From Clarkia xantiana subsp. parviflora (lineage: Eukaryota; Streptophyta; Magnoliopsida; Myrtales; Onagraceae): a DNA stretch of 64,000 nt. The position numbers and the translations under genes were made by a program. This document shows positions 35,061 through 46,069 of this stretch, piece after piece (the first letter of the stretch is position 1; every line of letters begins with the position of its first letter). Below the pieces are notes generated by a model. It was given only the letters and a program-made list of their open reading frames with translations. It was not told where the DNA came from and did not search any database. The stretch spans positions 41,764,819-41,828,818 of the forward strand of contig JAPTYO010000008.1 in the NCBI GenBank assembly GCA_036873135.1, written 5' to 3'.

Positions 35061-36835
35061 CTTTCGAGCATGCATGAGCATTTAAAAAAAAAAATAACTC
35101 AAAGTGTCATTCGTTATTATCAAAGGTGTATTGCACTTTTTTGGCAAGATCTTCATTTCAACATTCGCATGAGCGAGCATTTAAAAAATAGGAGTTTTGA
35201 TTCTTTTTTGAGAAAATAGTTTAACTGTGCAGTTGAGTGCTACTATTCGAGTTTAAACAAAGGACGAGAAAACCTTTTTGAAAAAAACTTTTGAGCATTT
35301 GTCTCGCGTTCGAGCCAGATAATGCACTCAGCAAACTCAGTAAACTCCGTGATGGTGCAAAACACATTTGATCACAAATTTTGATTCTTTTTCAAAAAAA
35401 AGTAATCAAAATTATGAAATGAATGACATTGGAGTTTTCAAAAAATCATGCATGATTTCTCATATTCTCTACACTCATTTTTCATTCACCCTTTTCAGGT
35501 ACCCTTGGTTAAGATATCATGTACACATAAGTTAATTCGGCTAAATGGGGCAACAAAAACGAACATGCAGTCATCCAGTTGCACAACGAACAAATTGCAC
35601 ACTCGAGATATCTAACGCTGAGGTCGGATGACCACTTCAACCAATGCCGCAACCGTGTGAAACGTGAGCGCTTCAAAGAGTTTCTATGAAAAATTTCACC
35701 CACCATGTGTGAAATTCATACGCTTTCCAAGATGAGGTATACAACCGTCATGTAGCCAGGTTTAAACCATTCAGCGGTAACCATGGGGCATCTCCCTTTG
35801 AGATCGGACATGTCAGGAGATGAGAAAATTTCAAGAGATCATCGAGAATCCCGTGAAGATTCAATGTGCCGATCAATGTAGCTTGACTCGATCAACCGAA
35901 TCCTTTTCCGAAAAAAGTTCTGAAATTTTCAGTCTGCCACTAGGGGCATATACTTTTCAGCAGGTGTACATACACAAGTTGCAGAGCAAGAGAATCAGGA
36001 CATGCAGCAGGTCCAGACGCATAGCGAACACATTGCCCACTAAAAAATCCAACTCCCAGGTAAGAGAAGTTGTGATCATTTTTATCCCCGAAATTTGATT
36101 TTTTTTTTCTTACTCATTGTGCAGCTTGGATAATCATCCAAATCAAAACTCCTGAAGAGCACATCTCATGAACGACCCTTCGCTCGCCGACCATTCTTAT
36201 ACCAGTCATCCCAGATACCTCGGACGATATCTATGCCTAAGTTTACCATTTGCGGACTACTGTGCCAAACTCAACACCATCCATGTGTGTTCGTTAATCA
36301 GGCCATTCGTCCAGCATGCGACGAATTATGAACCAGTCAGATGTAGCCGTGGGGCATTCCTGTTAAGATCAAGCATGGTTGAAGATAGAAGACATCCAGA
36401 TATCTTCCTATTAAAAAAGATCGAGATTCCATGAAGATCGACCGTGCTAATGAAAGAGCATTTGAGAGGAAGAAGAAGAAGAAGAAGAAATTATTGTCGG
36501 TGTCGTCCACCCATTGAAAGGATCCTCCATTCAAGACATCGACATAATCAACTTATTTGACAAGTTTTCCCCCGGAGAAGTTCCAAGAAATTAAAAAGTT
36601 TAATATGCTATTAGGGGCATGTAACATAGTTGTTGTTGATTAGTTTCTGTAGATTTTCTTTCCATTTGAAAAAAGAAAAAAGAGAGAAAAAAAATAAATT
36701 CCCGCTAGGTTGAAAAACTAGGCAAAAGTCAGGGAGAGGGACATGATTGAAAACCCGCAGGGGCAATCATGGCAAAAGGTGAGATGAAAAAAGTAATTAA
36801 AAAAAAAAAGAGCAAAAAAAAAACTCAGTTTTCTT
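35061..36835. other. LARD interior, no gene recognised
   Basis: Contains two related blocks (about 35740-35960 and 36290-36440) sharing words such as GGGGCAT and AACCAGTCAG/AAACCATTCAG, AAGATCAAGC, and a GAAGAAGAAGAAG run at 36468-36489. Open frames are short and do not resemble a known protein. Confidence 0.5.
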
Positions 36836-36981
36836 TAGGGTCACAGCCGCCCTTTAATCGGCTACAGGAAATTAAAGAGAGTGTTTGTGCTAATATTGTG
36901 AGAGCAGTGAAGAAATAAAAGGGTCACAGTTGTTCTTAAGTCAACTACAAATAAAAGGGTCACAGTCATCCCTAAAATGAC
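36836..36981. repeat. ~110-bp repeat of the LARD, left of the inner insertion
   Basis: GGGTCACAGCCGCCCTTTAATCGGCTAC and GGGTCACAGTYRTCC units; the same series continues after the Tat element at 46070-46900 with GGCCACAGCCACCCTC...GGCTAC words. Confidence 0.75.
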
Positions 36982-37296
36982 TGATGGGTTCGACTACAGC
37001 CGTTAGGCCCTATTAACGGTGAGGAGACGGTAAACAGGCCCACCAGGCCCCAAATGAAGGTCAAGATGACCCAGGAGAAGGGTCCCGACGAAGGGAGTCC
37101 CGATAATGAAAGGCCCCGACAGAGTCGGTCCCGATAGCTGAGCTTGAAGCTCCCGATGAGAAGCCTTTAAGTAGGCCCCGAAGACGAAAACCTGAGAACG
37201 ATTGGCCCTGTCACGATGACGAGAGGCCCCGAGCGGTGACACAACGAGACAACTCTGGAGTCCCCGACGGGAGTCGGGACTCGTTATCAGAGGATA

Positions 37297-37440
37297 AGGC
37301 CAAGATACGCGGGGCGTGGCCGAGATACGCGGAACGTGGTTAAGATACACGGAGCGTGGCCGAGATACGCGGGGCGTGGCCGAGATAAGCGAGATCATGG
37401 CCTAGATAGGCGGGATCACATCCGAGATATGCGGGATACG
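37297..37440 (+). repeat. ~21-bp iterated units upstream of the Tat LTR TATA box
   Basis: Units of the form GGCCGAGATACGCGGGGCGT with small changes, about seven in a row, ending 50 bp before the TATA box. The same array is in the 3' LTR at about 45660-45807. Position suggests a promoter or enhancer array (inference). Confidence 0.8.
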
Positions 37441-37489
37441 GGCTAACCACCCCCAACGGTTCACCAGGTACCTGAGGCATCTCTTCGCC

Positions 37490-37497
37490 TATAAAAG
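37490..37497 (+). promoter_or_regulatory. TATA box of the Tat element LTR
   Basis: CGCCTATAAAAGGGC, same in the 3' LTR at about 45854-45861. Confidence 0.75.
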
Positions 37498-37701
37498 GGC
37501 AAGGGGTCACCTCAGAACACTTACGTTGAATTACATACCCTTTGAGATTGTTTCTTGCCAGTTCGTATTAGGCACTCATTTAAGCATCGGAGAGGGATTC
37601 TGGGTCACCGCCCGGTCTATCCCCTCTTCCAGGATTGCGTGGAGCGAAGGAGCTAGGATCGCCGTCAAAGTCCGTACCGGAGTTCCACCGTGATCCAACA
37701 T

Positions 37702-37717
37702 TGGCGCCGTCTGTGGG
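37702..37717 (+). other. Tat element primer-binding site
   Basis: TGGCGCCGTCTGTGGG one base after the 5' LTR; a PBS form common in plant gypsy elements. Confidence 0.85.
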
Positions 37718-37737
37718 AATCAAACAAAAAGCTGATA

Positions 37738-38235
37738 TGCCTTCTACTCGATCGATGGCGGCTGGCAAGCACAGGAGACAGGGACAATCTGGTGGTTCCC
37801 GTCACCCCGCTGCAACAACTCTGAATTCGCTACCAGAACAGGAGGAAAACCAGAACCATCCCCCGGCTGAGCTCTCCCAGACATGGGGGGCACCATGAAG
37901 GTCCCGAAGACATTGCTGCTCAGCACCAAGGCAATAGGGGGCAGGAGGCCCCCCCAGCTGCAGACCTGACAAGGGCGGTGGCAGAAGCCATGCCTATGTT
38001 CTTGGCAGCCGTGGAGGCTCTCTTGGATCAGAGAGAGGCTGCGAGGAGGCAGGAGGAGATGCCCCCGTTGGAAGAAGTGGTCCCACCAGCGGAAGTTCGG
38101 AATGCACAGGAGGCTCCGCCCCGGGGTCAGAACAGATGTGGGGTATCCGGTCAGCCGGAGAGGTTCATGGTTGATGGGCCAGGACCAGTACAGCACAGGA
38201 CCATTCCCCTAAATGGTCCCATCACCCCCGATTAG
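37738..38235 (+). pseudogene. Tat element gag N-terminal part, broken
   Basis: The likely gag start is the ATG at 37738 (MPSTRSMAAGKHRRQG), open to 37898. A shifted frame then carries the continuing Glu/Pro-rich N-terminal region (37978-38235, with MAEAMPMFLAAVEALLDQREAARR, a short helix), which ends at a TAG at 38233-38235 and is in the same frame as the long gag-pol that follows. So one frameshift between about 37898 and 37978 and one in-frame TAG separate the natural start from the rest of gag. Confidence 0.7.
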
Positions 38236-41200
38236 GTGGTAAAGATCGTGAACATCTGCATGGGAGAACAGAAGCCGCTGGTGTCGGAGCTAAGGGATCG
38301 ATCCACTCATCCCTTCGTTCCCCGACTCATCGACACCCTAGCCCCGCATGGGCTAGGCATCCCCACGATAAAGGAGTACGATGGCGAAGGAGATCCGGTT
38401 CGCCATGTCCAGAAGCACCTCATGGCGTGTCTGGGAAGAGCCCCAAATGAAGACATAGTGTGTACACTGTTCCCGAACACACTTGGAGAAAGAGCCTTGA
38501 CCTGGTTCTTCAGTCTGCCCCCAGGCTGCATCACTTGCTGGGCGGATATGCACGACCGATTCATTCAGCAGTACCAGGGTCGTAGACGTCTGTTGAAGAG
38601 TGTGAGATCCCTGACCCAGGTGGTACAGAGGCCCGACGAATCGCTGGCACACTATTACCAGCGGTACACTGCCAGTGTGGCAGAGATTGATGAAGAGATC
38701 TCGGAAGGTGAGACCATTCGTACCTTCATTCGGAACTTAACGGCCCCCTATGGTTCCGACCTGATGCACAGCGTGGCTGAGAAAGCTGTATGGAATATGG
38801 AGGCACTACAGAAGAGGGTGAAACGGCAAATCGATGTCCAGGAGTCGAAGATAGCCGCAGGAGAGTTGGAGCCCCCAAAGTCAAACAAAGGGAAGCAGTC
38901 GGTTAAACCTTTTGACGATCGTAAGTCAAAGGGTAAACCCGACAGTAGTCGGAATCGAGGTCGCCCGGATCGGAGGGACGATAGGCGCTCTTCAAGGAAG
39001 GATAAGCGGAAGGATCTTGACATTCCTCTCAACTGCTCCATGGCGGAGGTACTGACGGTCATGGAACGACAGGGTATCTCCAGGTACCCCCCAAAGAAGG
39101 ATGGAGAATTCTTGGGATCTCGCACGGATCGCTACTGCCGATTTCACCGCGCAAATGGTCACGACACCAACCATTGTCGGGAACTGAAGAAGGAGATCGG
39201 AAAGCTGATCCAGAAGGGGAAGCTCAAGGAATTCGTCGGGGATAAGCGGTGTCGATCCCGCTCTCGGTCCCGATCGCGGTCCCGTTCCCGATCCCGTGAT
39301 CGATCCCCAAAGAAGAAGAGAACCGACCCAGAGTCATCAGGTGCTCGTAAGGAGAGACGGGGCACTATCAATGTGATTCATGGAGGGTTTGCTGCTGGAG
39401 GTGATACCTCATCCGCCCGAGAGGTTTATGCCTCCAGAATCCCTACGGCGGTAGTGTTAGGTAAGAGATCCCGATCCTGGACCTTGAAAGAAGAAATGGT
39501 GATCTCCTTTTCGTCGGAGGATCTCATAGGCGTGGAAACTCCGCACGACGACGCCTTGGTGGTAACCTTGGATGTAGACGGGTTCGAAATGAAGCGAATT
39601 CTAATCGACGGAGGGAGCTCCTCCGACATTCTATTCATGGACGCCCTGGAGGCTATGGGGAAAACGAAGAAAGATCTGAAGGAGGCAAACTTCCCGATGG
39701 TCGGGTTCTCTGGCTCAACCTCCTATCCGCTAGGAGTAATCACCTTACCAGTAGAATTTGGTAGCGGGTGGAAATCAGAAAGGAGGAACGTGGAGTTCGT
39801 GGTAGTTGATTCCGCGGGGACTTACAACGCGATTATCGGGAGAACCACCATCAACCCCCTGATGGCGGTTGCCTCGACAGTACATCAGAAGATGAAGTTC
39901 CCGACCGACCACGGGGTCGGAGAAGTCACGGGTGACCAGGTAGCTTCCCGAAAATGCTATGTTAATGCCACCCGAAGGAGAAGGCGAGAAGCCATGACTG
40001 TCCTCCAGACAGATACAGATCCTAGAGAGGAGTTTGGACGTCCCGCCCCCGTAGAAGATCTGAAAGAAGTCGAGATCGATGGCCCCCAGAGGAAGGTGAA
40101 AATCGGGTCTGCCTTGACCGAGAAAACAGCCCGAGAGTTGATTGAGTTGCTGAAGGAGTTCAAGGAGCTGTTTGCTTGGTCCCCGAGCGATATGCCAGGA
40201 ATCAGCCCCGATGTGATCGTACATGAGCTGAAGATAGATCCCGCAATCAAGCCTATTACGCAGAAAAGGCGTCCGATGGGCACAGATAAGAAGGTCGCGA
40301 TCCAGCAGGAGGTGGGCAGGTTGCTCGATGCTGGGTTTATTAAAGAGCTCCGATTCCAAACTTGGGTTGCTAATCCGGTGCTGGTGAAGAAGACTAACGG
40401 GAAATGGCGGATGTGCGTGGATTTCCGTGACCTGAACAAGGCTTGCCCAAAGGACTGTTACCCACTCCCGAGAATCGACCAGCTGGTGGATGCCACGTCG
40501 GGGCATGAGCTGTTGAGTTTTATGGATGCGTATTCGGGCTACAATCAGATCAAGATGGCCAAGGAAGACGCTCCCCACACAGCGTTCTATGCAGACAGTG
40601 ACATCTATCATTACGATGTCATGCCTTTCGGATTGATCAATGCTGGGGCAACCTACCAGCGGATGGTGAACAAGCTGTTCGGAGATATGCTGGGGGAAAC
40701 CATGGAGGCTTACGTGGATGATATGCTGGTGAAGTCCCGACAAGCCGAAGATCATGTGCACAACCTAACCATGGCGTTTGAGCGGATGAGGCTTCATCAA
40801 GTTCGCTTAAACCCGACGAAATGCGCTTTCGGAGTCCACTCTGGGAAATTTTTGGGCTTTATGGTGAGCCAGAGAGGAATTGAGGTGAATCCCGAGAAGC
40901 TGAGGGCGATTGAGGAGATGCAGTCCCCGATAAACCATCGGGAGGTACAAGTGCTGAATGGCCGACTAGCTGCAATGAATCGCTTCCTGTCCAAAGCCAG
41001 CGACCGATCAATGCCATTTTTTGAAGTCCTGAGGGCCAACAAGAAATTCGAGTGGACTGCCAAGTGTGAAGAGGCGTTCCAAGCACTCAAGCAGCACCTT
41101 CGCACCCTCCCGCCGTTGGCAAAACCGGTTCCAGGCGAGCCGCTCTACCTTTATTTGGCTGTTTCTGAATTTGCCATTAGCTCTGTGTTAGTGAAGGTTG

Positions 41201-42846
41201 TCGAGGGTAACCAAGTCCCCGTCTATTATGTAAGCAAGGCGTTTGCCAAGTCTGAATTAAATTATCCTGCCGTTGAGAAGTACCTCTTTGCGTTGATTAT
41301 TACTGCTCGGAAGATAAGGCCTTATTTCCACGCACACGAGATCACTGTGCTGACGAACCAGCCTTTGAAGCATTTTTTGAACCGACCGGATGCGTCTAGG
41401 AGATTAGTGAAATGGCCAGTAGAGCTTAGTGAGTTTCACATACACTTCGCTCCAAGAACGGCCATTAAGGGCCAGGCATTGGCAGATTTCATAGTAGAAT
41501 CTACAGCCCCCGATCTGGAAGAAGCGGGCCCTGTAGAGGGGGCAACCATGGAGGTCCCGATAGAAGAACAACCAGAGAGGGCAGAGCAATCAGAACAGCC
41601 AAACGAAGAAAATACCTGGGAAATGTACACGGATGGCTCCTCGAGTTCGGACGGATCAGGAGCGGGCTTTTTGTTGATACCACCGGGTGAAGGTGAACCG
41701 CTCCGATACGCCTTGGCTTTAACATTCAAGGCCACAAACAATGAAGCGGAATATGAAGCTCTTATCACGGGCCTGAAAATTGCTAAAGGCACTGGAGTCG
41801 ATCACTTGAGAGTGAAGTGTGACGCAGCTTTAATCGTAAACCAGGTTCAAGGGCGATACGAAGCGAGGAGTCCGATAATGAAGAAATACCTACGCGAGGT
41901 GCAAGCCCTGAAGAAGAGCTTTAAAAGCTTCGATATCGAGGCAATCCCGAGGGAGGAAAATGTAGAGGCAGACGCCCTGAGCAAATTTGCCCTGGGGGCA
42001 CCCTTAGAGGAAAATCGGAAGGTGCACTTCTTGGAGAAGGTGATCTTATCGACCATCGACCCAATGCAGGTGTGTACCATTGAGGCAAAATCGGAGGAGG
42101 AGCCCACTTGGATGACCCCGATAGTCGCGTACCTGACTACGGGGGCAGTCCCCGATGATAAGGTAGCGGCAGACAAGATACGCCGGATCGCGGCTAATTA
42201 TGTGATGCTAGACGATCAGCTGTACAAGAAGGGCTGGTTCTCGACTCCGTACTTGAAGTGTGTGGCAGAGCCCGACACAAATCGAATCCTGAGGGAGGTA
42301 CATGAAGGGGTCGCGGCTTGTCATGAAGGGGCCCGATCCATTATGAGGAAAGTGCTGAACTTGGGCTATTATTGGCCCACGATGAGCAAGGAAGCAACGG
42401 CGTTGGTCCGATCCTGTGACGTGTGCCAGAGGTACGCCCCGAGTATCGTGGCTCCGGCCGCTAATCTGACATCCATCAAGAGCGCATGGCCCTTCGCGCT
42501 GTGGGGCATCGACTTGGTGGGACCTCTTCCACAAGCACAAGGTCAATGTAAGTATTTACTTGTAGCAATCGATTATTTTTCGAAATGGATAGAGGCGAAG
42601 GCATTGGCCAGAACGACGGGGAACCAGATCGTCAAGTTCCTCCAGACCCACATTGTGTCCAGATACGGGATTCCTAAGGCGGTGATCAGCGACAATGGCC
42701 CACCGTTTAATGGCTCTCAGGTGAGGGAGTATCTGGATGAGTTGAACATCGAGCATCGGACTGCTTCCGTACGCCATGCTCAGACTAATGGCCAGGTGGA
42801 ATCAGCCAACAAAATCGTGATGGATGGCCTGAAGAAGAGGGTTTAA
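38236..42846 (+). pseudogene. Tat element gag-pol polyprotein, one open frame of 1536 codons
   Basis: Domains in order (residues counted from 38236): gag core ~30-190 (FVPRLIDTLAPHGLGIP, LTWFFSLPPGCI, DMHDRFIQQY); basic linker; CCHC-like CRFHRANGHDTNHC near 302; an Arg-Ser repeat near 343-356; aspartic protease with LIDGGSSSDILF near 455; RT with WRMCVDFRDLNKACPKDCYP, FMDAYSGYNQI, VMPFGLINAGATYQRM and catalytic YVDDML near 826; first RNase H ~960-1090; second RNase H with MYTDGSSSSDGSGAGF from ~1130 to 1255; integrase with HHCC finger (H..H..CDVCQRY) ~1355-1400, WGIDLVGPLPQ, ISDNGPPF and NGQVESANK. A single TAA at 42844-42846 cuts the integrase C-terminal part, which goes on in the same frame to 43344. 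The first codon at 38236 is GTG after a stop, so it is not a true start. Particle formation, cDNA synthesis and integration are the roles of an intact copy. Confidence 0.93.
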
Positions 42847-42849
42847 GCC

Positions 42850-43344
42850 TTGAAGGGCAAGTGGCTGAACGAACTGGAAAACGTGCTTTGGGCTGTTAGA
42901 ACGACACCCAAACGATCAACGGGGGAGACTCCGTTTGGCCTCGTTTATGGCACGGAAGCTGTCGCCCCCGTGGAGGTAGCTGTGGCGTCCCATCGGATGA
43001 GATATTACGAGCCTCTGACGAATGATGAAATGAGACGTCTGGACTTGGACTTACTCGAAGAGAAAAGGCGGGAAGCCGATGAAGTCCAAGCTCGAATGCG
43101 TTTGGCGACGGCCAGGTACTACAATCGACGAGTGAAGTCCCGACAGTTCTTCGTCGGGGAGCTGGTTTGGCGTCGCAACGAGTTCACCCTTTTGGATCGA
43201 ATCAACAAGATGTCACCAAAATGGGAAGGACCTTATAAGGTCGTGGGGATGCCAGCTCCAAATGCGTACAAGTTGGAAGACCTCGATGGCAGAACGTTAA
43301 AGCATTCTTTTAGTGGCGAACACTTGAAGAAACACCATGCTTGA
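42850..43344 (+). pseudogene. Tat element integrase C-terminal part
   Basis: In frame with the long gag-pol and separated from it only by the TAA at 42844-42846. Shows KGKWLNELENVLWAVRTT, STGETPFGLVYGTEAV, the R-Q-F-F-V-G-E-L-V-W-R block and SPKWEGPYKVV, the usual DNA-binding C-terminal domain of gypsy integrases. Ends at a stop at 43344 with LKKHHA. Confidence 0.92.
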
Positions 43345-44280
43345 AGAAAGTCGCCTTAAGTGGTGCCCGATAAAGTCGCCTTAAGTGGTGCCCGATGTAA
43401 AACCGCCTTAAGTGGTGTATGCTGTTTATCGCTTAATTCGATGTAAGCCAATTTTGTGCCGTCAATAAATAAAGAGGTTGCTTCCAATCAGAGTTATCCT
43501 TAGATTTATTCTAAGTATTGTTAAGTCGTCTTAAGTGATGCACGGAACTAAGTCGCCTTAAGTGGTGCACGAGAAAAGTCGCCTTGAGTGGTGCACGATC
43601 CTTAGATTTATTCTAAGTATCAAAAAGTCGCCTTAAGTGGTGCACGATATAAAGTCGCCTTAAGTGGTGCACGAGAAAAGTCGCCTTGAGTGGTGCACGA
43701 TCCTTAGATTTATTCTAAGTATCAAAAAGTCGCCTTGAGTGGTGCACGATACTAAGTCGCCTTGAGTGGTGCACGATCCTTAGATTTATTCTAAGTATCA
43801 AAAAGTCGCCTTAAGTGGTGCACGATATAAAGTCGCTTTAAGTGGTGCACGAGAAAAGTCGCCTTGAGTGGTGCACGATCCTTAGATTTATTCTAAGTAT
43901 CAAAAAGTCGCCTTGAGTGGTGCACGATACTAAGTCGCCTTGAGTGGTGCACGATCTTTAGATTTATTCTAAGTATCAAAAAGTCGCCTTGAGTGGTGCA
44001 CGATACTAAGTCGCCTTGAGTGGTGCACGATCTTTAGATTTATTCTAAGTATTGAAAAGTCGCCTTAAGTGGTGCACGATGTAAAGTCGCCTTCAGTGGT
44101 GCACGATATTAAGTCGCCTTAAGTAGTGCACGAGATAAAGTCGTCTTAAGTGATGCACGAGATTAAGCCGTCTTAAGTGATGTGTGATTCTTGATCTTAT
44201 TCGGTGCATGATGGTAAGTCGCCTTAAGTGGTGCAAGCTAGTAAATCGTCTTAAGTGATGTACGAAAATATCTTAAGTGT
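43345..44280 (+). repeat. Tandem array with repeated hairpins downstream of pol in the Tat element
   Basis: Two words alternate: AAGTCGCCTTAAGTGGTGCACGA (about thirty times, with GAGTGG/AAGTGG variants) and CCTTAGATTTATTCTAAGTAT (seven times). The second contains CTTAGA-TTTAT-TCTAAG, a perfect 6-bp stem with a 5-base loop. Higher-order period is about 75-90 bp in 43560-44050. It lies between the pol stop and the antisense ORF. Confidence 0.88.
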
Positions 44281-44431
44281 CGAGGTTTCGACTTAAGAAA
44301 GTATAGTAAAGCCACTGGGAGAAGTGCAATGAAAGAATCGGAACTAAGAAAGCCTGATATTAATGGGGCTCGAAGGCCCGATGATTACAAAAGGAGGAGA
44401 ATACAAAGATTCTAGCGATGAGCAGTTAGGC

Positions 44432-44866
44432 CTAATCCTGGTTAACGGCATCAACGGGAACAGGGTCCGCAAGGTCTAAGGCAGAAGGCTCCACTGGGTC
44501 AACCGTTGGAGGATTGGCTATCGGGGTCATGGGATCGAGGAGTTTCCGATGAAGAAGTAGCTCCTCTTCACTCTGAACTTGTGGTATGCATTTCCGGCCT
44601 TGAGCATCGGATTCTCTGGTGAAAATGATATATCCTTCCCGGAGAGCTGCATCATAAGTAGTGCTGAAAATTTCGTTCAGAACATAGTCGAAGTTGAAAG
44701 GCTTCCTTCCCTCGAAACCAGATCCACCGTCTGAAATCAGCCATTGAAAGGGACGTTAGGTTTTTCCGGAAAATTACAATCAAACTAAGCAAAGACGAAG
44801 GCGGACAATGGAGAAGAAACCCTTACCTGACATGATAATTGGAGGCTGGAAGAATGAACCTGACAT
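44432..44866 (-). CDS. Antisense accessory ORF of the Tat element, two exons, 112 residues
   Basis: Minus strand. Exon 1 is 44866-44827 (ATG start, MSGSFFQPPIIMS plus one base), donor GTAAGG at 44826-44821, acceptor TGATTTCAG at 44739-44731, exon 2 is 44730-44432 ending in TAG. The joined frame reads on with GGSGFEGRKPFNFDYVLNEI, a segment with REGYIIFT and KCIPQVQSEEELLLHR, and an acidic Pro/Asp/Val-rich tail. No known domain recognised; it looks like a small hydrophilic protein. A TATA-like GCCTATAAG lies ~100 bp upstream on the minus strand (44967-44975). Position and orientation match what is known of antisense extra ORFs in Tat elements, such as gene23 of maize Grande, which makes a nuclear protein from its own promoter. 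I have not compared sequences. The intron call rests on good splice signals and the frame match. Confidence 0.65.
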
Positions 44867-44966
44867 TGCCGGAAAGATGGCCGAAGAAACACTAAGGTTT
44901 CAAGAGTTGCAGTAAGCTTTCGAAAATTTGTAGATGATAAGAGGAAACTGTACCCTGAGTGAGGTT

Positions 44967-44975
44967 CTTATAGGC
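44967..44975 (-). promoter_or_regulatory. Possible antisense TATA box for the accessory ORF
   Basis: Minus strand GCCTATAAG, about 100 bp before the ATG at 44866. It resembles the CGCCTATAAAAGG box of the element's LTR. Confidence 0.45.
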
Positions 44976-45354
44976 GAAGAGGACAGTCGAAGGGGCGCTT
45001 TAATCTGAACCGTCGAAGTTGAAGCGTTCTAATCTGGACCGTTGAGATGAAACGTGCGGGATGGTAGCAGGTGTAATGATGAAATAGCCTGAAAAGCACT
45101 TTTCAGAAAAAGCAGACACAGAGAATCAGGCACGGGTACTGATGACGTCACTTCATTATCTACTGCATTGGATGACTGGGGAACCGAGGAGTCCTCTTGG
45201 ATTTGGCAGATATCCACAAGGCATTGAGGAAACATGAAACGAGAAGACTCACACTGGATGGCTATGACAAGGGAAAGACCCCCGACTTCGACGTCGGAGG
45301 GTCGGAAGCTGAAAGACACGACGAACTAAAAGTCCCTCATGTCTTGGGGGCAAA

Positions 45355-46064
45355 TGATGGGTTCGACTACAGCCGTTAGGCCCTATTAACGGTGAGGAGA
45401 CGGTAAATGATGGGAAAATGAAGGTCAAGATGACCCAGGAGAAGGGTCCCGACGAAGGGAGTCCCGATGATGAAAGGCCCCGACAGAGTCGGTCCCGATA
45501 GCTGAGCTGGAAGCTCCCGATGAGAAGCCTTTAAGTAGGCCCCGAAGACGAATCCCTGAGAACGATTGGCCCTGTCACGATGATGAGGGGCCCCGAGCGG
45601 TGACACAACGAGACAACTCTGGAGTCCCCGACGGGAGTCGGGACTCGTTATCAGAGGATAAGGCCAAGATACGCGGGGCGTGGCCGAGATACGCGGAACG
45701 TGGTTAAGATACACGGAGCGTGGCCGAGATACGCGGGGCGTGGCCGAGATAAGCGAGATCATGGCCTAGATAGGCGGGATCACATCCGAGATACGCGGGA
45801 TACGGGCTAACCACCCCCAACGGTTCACCAGGTACCTGAGGCATCTCTTCGCCTATAAAAGGGCAAGGGGTCACCTCAGAACACTTACGTTGAATTACAT
45901 ACCCTTTGAGATTGTTGCTTGCCAGTTCGTATTAGGCACTCATTTAAGCATCGGAGAGGGATTCTGGGTCACCGCCCGGTCTATCCCCTCTTGCAGGATT
46001 GCGTGGAGCGAAGGAGCTAGGATCGCCGTCAAAGTCCGTACCGGAGTTCCACCGTGATCCAACA
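45355..46064 (+). repeat. Tat element 3' LTR (710 bp)
   Basis: Starts TGATGGGTTCGAC after the purine tract and ends GTGATCCAACA before the TSD ATGAC. It lacks most of the CAGGCCCACCAGGCCCC segment present near 37047 in the 5' LTR. Confidence 0.93.
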
Positions 46065-46069
46065 ATGAC

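Larger units (their letters stand above)
36982..37700 (+). repeat. Tat element 5' LTR (719 bp)
   Basis: TGATGGGTTCGACTACAG...CGTGATCCAACA. TATAAAAG at 37490-37497. Upstream of it, 37297-37440 holds about seven ~21-bp iterated units. Confidence 0.93.
36982..46064 (+). mobile_element. Ty3/gypsy element of the Tat type (9083 bp), nearly intact, with antisense accessory gene
   Basis: LTRs 36982-37700 and 45355-46064, TSD ATGAC (36977-36981 and 46065-46069), PBS TGGCGCCGTCTGTGGG at 37702-37717, PPT TCTTGGGGGCAAA before 45355. Order: gag, protease, RT, RNase H, second RNase H, integrase; then a tandem-repeat region, then an antisense spliced ORF, then the 3' LTR. The second RNase H and the long 3' region with an extra ORF mark the Tat group (Retand/Grande-like). 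The two LTRs differ by about ten substitutions over ~700 bp plus one indel block near 37045, so it is fairly young. Confidence 0.95.

Noticed and set aside
38236..38240. GTG at 38236 as translation start of gag-pol
   Set aside because: It simply follows a TAG; gag homology and a proper ATG lie upstream at 37738 in a broken frame.
39775..40761. 328-codon minus-strand open frame opposite gag-pol
   Set aside because: Shadow of the conserved polymerase frame; no own domain or codon pattern. The same goes for other frames opposite 38236-42846.
45029..45319. 96-codon minus-strand frame upstream of the antisense accessory ORF
   Set aside because: Lies upstream of the possible antisense TATA box, has no splice link to the accessory ORF that I can see, and no recognisable domain.
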